This document shows, piece after piece, positions 61,307 through 64,000 of a stretch of DNA of 64,000 bases. The notes under the pieces are model-generated. The model did not search any database, was not told the origin of the DNA, and worked only from the letters and a program-made list of their open reading frames with translations. This stretch comes from Pedobacter steynii (GTDB lineage Bacteria > Bacteroidota > Bacteroidia > Sphingobacteriales > Sphingobacteriaceae), in assembly GCF_001721645.1 (NCBI RefSeq), contig NZ_CP017141.1, positions 5,022,001 through 5,086,000 of the forward strand, read 5' to 3'. Each line of letters opens with the position of its first letter. Position 1 is the first letter of the stretch. A program made the translations under genes and the position numbers.

Positions 61307-62482
61307 ATGAACAACAGACTTTATCCAACCTGCCTGGCCCTGGTTTTTATTGGGGTTTTGAGCGGATGTACCAGTTCCTTAAATAAAAAAAACGCATTCA
61401 GTGATACCTCGGCGGTGTCAACCTTGTGGGTTCCGGATTCCGGAGCTTTTAAGGGAGAGGTAAAGGGGAAAACAGTGGGCCTCTATACTTTAGTAAATAA
61501 GAACAATGCAAAAGCAGTAATTACCAATTACGGGGGGCGCCTGGTTTCTTTATCAGTACCGGATGCAAAAAACGGGTTCACAGATGTTATTTTGGGCTAC
61601 GATAGTTTAAAATCGTATCAGAAAAAAGGAGAGCCTTTTTTTGGTGCTTTGATAGGGCGCTACGGAAACCGCATTGCAAAAGGCAAATTCAATTTAGATG
61701 GAAAACCTTATCAGCTGGAATTGAATGATGGAATAAATACGCTGCATGGTGGATCCAGCGGTTTTTATGCGCAGGTATGGGATGCTAAAAAAGTTAACGA
61801 TCAGACCCTGGAACTGAGCTATTTCTCTAAAGATGGGGAAGGGGGCTATCCGGGTAATCTAAAAGTTAAGGTAACTTATGAGCTGACGGATGATAATGAG
61901 GTTAAAATCAGCTATACTGCAAATACTGATAAAAATACGGTGGTTAATCTGACTAATCATGCCTATTTTAACCTGAATGGGGCAGGAGATTCTACAATTA
62001 CCGATCATTTACTAAGCATTGACGCGGATTCTTATACGCCGGTTGATGAGACTTTAATTCCAACGGGAAAAATAGAAAAACTTGCAGGTACGCCCTTTGA
62101 TTTTAATAAACCAACTTTAATCGGTGCAAGAATCAATGAAAGCAATGAGCAATTGAAATACGGAAAAGGTTACGATCATAATTTTGTGTTAAGAAAAGCT
62201 GCAGGTCTGCAAAAAGTGGCCACAGTGAGTAGCCCAAAAACAGGTATCGTAATGGAGATTTTAACGGAAGAGCCGGGTCTTCAGTTTTACAGCGGAAACT
62301 TTTTAACAGGAGCCGAACATGATGGAAAGGGTAAAGCTAGTTATCCGCACCGTTCTGCATTTTGCCTGGAAACACAACATTTTCCTGACTCACCAAACCA
62401 GCCTGCTTTTCCGACAACAACATTGAAAGCGGGACAGGAATACAAAACTGTAACAGTTTATAAGTTCTCCCTGAAGAAATAA
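61307..62482 (+). CDS. Aldose 1-epimerase (galactose mutarotase), lipoprotein
   Basis: A 391-residue lipoprotein (leader ending VLSGCTSS) that interconverts alpha and beta anomers of sugars such as glucose, galactose or xylose outside the cytoplasm. The GalM fold is complete: ITNYGGRLVSLSVPD, GRYGNRIAKGKFNLDG, NTLHGG, TVVNLTNHAYFNLNG with the catalytic histidine, GKGYDHNFVL, the catalytic glutamate in EEPGLQFYSGNF, and FCLETQHFPDSPNQPAFP. It closely resembles the mutarotase half of the fusion protein at 21487. It converges on a sodium/sugar symporter gene, which may import the anomer it makes. Confidence 0.93.
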   Translation: MNNRLYPTCLALVFIGVLSGCTSSLNKKNAFSDTSAVSTLWVPDSGAFKGEVKGKTVGLYTLVNKNNAKAVITNYGGRLVSLSVPDAKNGFTDVILGYDSLKSYQKKGEPFFGALIGRYGNRIAKGKFNLDGKPYQLELNDGINTLHGGSSGFYAQVWDAKKVNDQTLELSYFSKDGEGGYPGNLKVKVTYELTDDNEVKISYTANTDKNTVVNLTNHAYFNLNGAGDSTITDHLLSIDADSYTPVDETLIPTGKIEKLAGTPFDFNKPTLIGARINESNEQLKYGKGYDHNFVLRKAAGLQKVATVSSPKTGIVMEILTEEPGLQFYSGNFLTGAEHDGKGKASYPHRSAFCLETQHFPDSPNQPAFPTTTLKAGQEYKTVTVYKFSLKK

Positions 62483-62506
62483 ACAAAACGACAGGAATAA
62501 AAAAAG

Positions 62507-62549
62507 AAAAATGCCCCCAAAAAGCTAAACACTTTATGGGGGCATTTTT
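62507..62549. terminator. Bidirectional terminator between the mutarotase and symporter genes
   Basis: A perfect 12-bp stem (AAAAATGCCCCC with GGGGGCATTTTT) and a 19-base loop. The A-rich left arm and T-rich right arm give each strand a T run, with the longer run on the minus strand, so it suits both convergent genes. Confidence 0.88.
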
Positions 62550-62579
62550 ATGAGTAGAAAAATTAAGCATAGTGAAGTT

Positions 62580-64000
62580 CTACCAGAACTTCACATACAA
62601 TGCTGCAATAAGCAATAATGTAATCACAATCAGCGCCATTGTAGATGGGGCCACCTTGAACATGGATTTATCCAGTTCGAAAGCTTTAGGATTTACCTTA
62701 GGTCCCGCCAGACTCATCAGAATCATAATGGCCATGGTAAAGAAGAAAGAGAGACCCATACAGATATGGAACGGAATCTCAAAACCACCTTTACCGTTTG
62801 GATAAGCGGTGTACAGGAAGGTATCATTGCCAAGCAGACCCGGAGCCATTTCATTAAAGAAAACGGAGAAGAGGAATCCGGCCAGTACACCTGCAATTGC
62901 CGCACTACCAGTTGTTCTTTTCCAGAACATCCCCAGGATAAACATGGCAAATACCCCCGGACTGATAAAACCGGTATATTTCTGGATAAAGGTAAACCCA
63001 CCTTCTCCACCGATTCCCAGAAGATCGTTCCAGGTAAAGAGCACCGCTAGGATCATGCCCACAAATACGGTTGTCCTACCCACTAAAACCAGGTTCTTTT
63101 CTTCAGTACCTTTTTTAAAATACTTGGCATATATATCCAGAGTGAAGATCGTCGAAATGCTGTTTACTTTCCCGGCAAGAGAAGCCACGATTGCCGCGGT
63201 TAATGCCGCTACAGATAATCCCTTAAGACCGGTTGGTAAAAAGGTAAGTATTGCGGAATAAGCCCCGTCTTTACCACCAATCAGTTGAGGTAAATGCCCG
63301 CCTTTGTACAATACAAACGCCGCAATACCTGGCAACATCACGATCAGCGGCATCATTAGCTTTAATAGACCGGCGAAAAGAATACCTGTTCTTGCTGTTT
63401 TAAGATCTGCGCCCAAAGCACGTTGGGTGATGTATTGGTTACATCCCCAGTAGTTAAGGTTAATGATCCAGATACCGGCTACATAGGATGCCAATCCAGG
63501 GAAGGTAAGGTATTTACTGATCTCATTTTGTGTCGATTCCGCAGTAGGTTTAGGGATGATCATTTTGAAATGCTCTGGAGCATGATCCATCAATACCTGG
63601 AATCCGGCGATGGCATTGGCACCAACACCAAATTTCTGACCAACGACTGTTAAGGCAATATAAGTAGTCACCAATCCCCCGAAGATCAGTACCGCTACCT
63701 GAATCACATCGGTATAGGCCACTACTTTCATGCCTCCCAGGGAAATGATCAGCGCAAATACCGCAAGTCCGATCATGATCACATGCAGATAATCTCCACC
63801 TGTAAGGCCGTTAATGGCCACTGCACCCAGATAAAGAATAGAGGTCAGATTCACGAATACGTATAAAAACAGCCAGAAAACGGCCATAATCAGGGCAACG
63901 GATTCATTATACCTGGTCTTCAGAAACTGGGGCATGGTATAGATCTTATTCTTGAGATAGACCGGAATGAACCATACCGCAACGATAATCAGCGCGATGG
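62580..64000 (-). CDS. Sodium/sugar symporter (SSS family, SGLT-like), 5' end outside the window
   Basis: The visible 473 codons run without a break to the right-hand window edge (IALIIVAVWFIPVYLKNKIY continues in frame before the internal methionine at 63935), so the N-terminus lies beyond base 64000. Motifs are the same as in the symporter at 39196: YTMPQFLKTRYNES, NLNYWGCNQYITQRALGADL and AALTAAIVASLAGKVNSIST. It is a paralogue of that symporter, with an extra loop near the middle (PTAESTQNEISKYLTF). The sugar is unknown. Its convergent neighbour is a mutarotase. Confidence 0.9.
   Translation of the reverse strand, partial: IALIIVAVWFIPVYLKNKIYTMPQFLKTRYNESVALIMAVFWLFLYVFVNLTSILYLGAVAINGLTGGDYLHVIMIGLAVFALIISLGGMKVVAYTDVIQVAVLIFGGLVTTYIALTVVGQKFGVGANAIAGFQVLMDHAPEHFKMIIPKPTAESTQNEISKYLTFPGLASYVAGIWIINLNYWGCNQYITQRALGADLKTARTGILFAGLLKLMMPLIVMLPGIAAFVLYKGGHLPQLIGGKDGAYSAILTFLPTGLKGLSVAALTAAIVASLAGKVNSISTIFTLDIYAKYFKKGTEEKNLVLVGRTTVFVGMILAVLFTWNDLLGIGGEGGFTFIQKYTGFISPGVFAMFILGMFWKRTTGSAAIAGVLAGFLFSVFFNEMAPGLLGNDTFLYTAYPNGKGGFEIPFHICMGLSFFFTMAIMILMSLAGPKVNPKAFELDKSMFKVAPSTMALIVITLLLIAALYVKFW

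Noticed and set aside
62809..63261. 150-codon plus-strand frame within the second symporter gene
   Set aside because: Antisense to conserved membrane segments of the symporter and without domain character.
1..64000. Search for CRISPR arrays, tRNA or rRNA genes, insertion sequences, integrases and phage genes
   Set aside because: By eye I found no regularly spaced repeats, cloverleaf sequences, transposase or integrase motifs; a computed scan would be more reliable for short RNAs.

Overview
The window looks like a chromosomal segment of a free-living, glycan-degrading Bacteroidota, most probably Pedobacter or a close Sphingobacteriaceae relative. The basis is the SusC/SusD pairs, a hybrid two-component system, many signal peptides and lipoboxes, TAnnTTTG-type promoters and the overall gene content; the genus is inference. 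I see no rRNA, tRNA, CRISPR array, insertion sequence or prophage.

Region 1 (1-3.8 kb) holds small housekeeping or accessory genes: a RibD-C/DHFR-like protein cut by the window edge, a VOC protein, two decayed gene ends facing each other with an orphan terminator, an NAD-dependent epimerase that seems to have lost about 70 internal residues, and a royal-jelly-type beta-propeller protein.

Region 2 (3.1-23.6 kb) is a large polysaccharide utilization locus. A divergent DeoR-family regulator faces a one-directional gene train: SusC, SusD, a DUF1735 lipoprotein with a tachylectin-2-like propeller, GH43, MurQ etherase, GH20, a ceramidase-like protein with an inserted propeller segment, an MFS sugar porter, a BadF-type amino-sugar kinase, GH89, a second GH43, and a GH-A-clan hydrolase fused to a mutarotase. 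Together these suggest uptake and breakdown of an N-acetylhexosamine-containing glycan that also carries pentose (possibly arabinose) side groups, with salvage of amino sugars in the cytoplasm.

Region 3 (23.7-39.1 kb) is accessory: an orphan class I terpene synthase, a DUF2975/XRE pair, a DinB/maleylpyruvate-isomerase-like protein, several unrecognised lipoprotein and membrane genes, a very large DUF4011-helicase-Vsr-like nuclease (a putative phage-defence protein of the hhe type) directly followed by a secreted GH76 mannanase, the catalase-peroxidase KatG, and a WG-repeat protein.

Region 4 (39.2-58.4 kb) handles xylose and xylosides. The operon xylB-xylA-sodium/sugar symporter diverges from a LacI-family regulator across a short region with a perfect palindromic operator. 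A hybrid two-component sensor lies 22 bp after the LacI gene. It is followed by a small utilization locus: a GH31 alpha-xylosidase with a PA14 insert, SusC, SusD and a surface lipoprotein. The likely flow is: the surface SusCD complex imports an alpha-xyloside, GH31 frees xylose in the periplasm, the symporter imports it, and XylA and XylB send it to the pentose phosphate pathway.

Region 5 (58.5-64 kb) has a GNAT acetyltransferase and a PaiB-like FMN-binding protein divergent from a MocR (GntR/aminotransferase) regulator, then a lipoprotein aldose 1-epimerase that converges, across a shared terminator, on a second sodium/sugar symporter cut by the window end.
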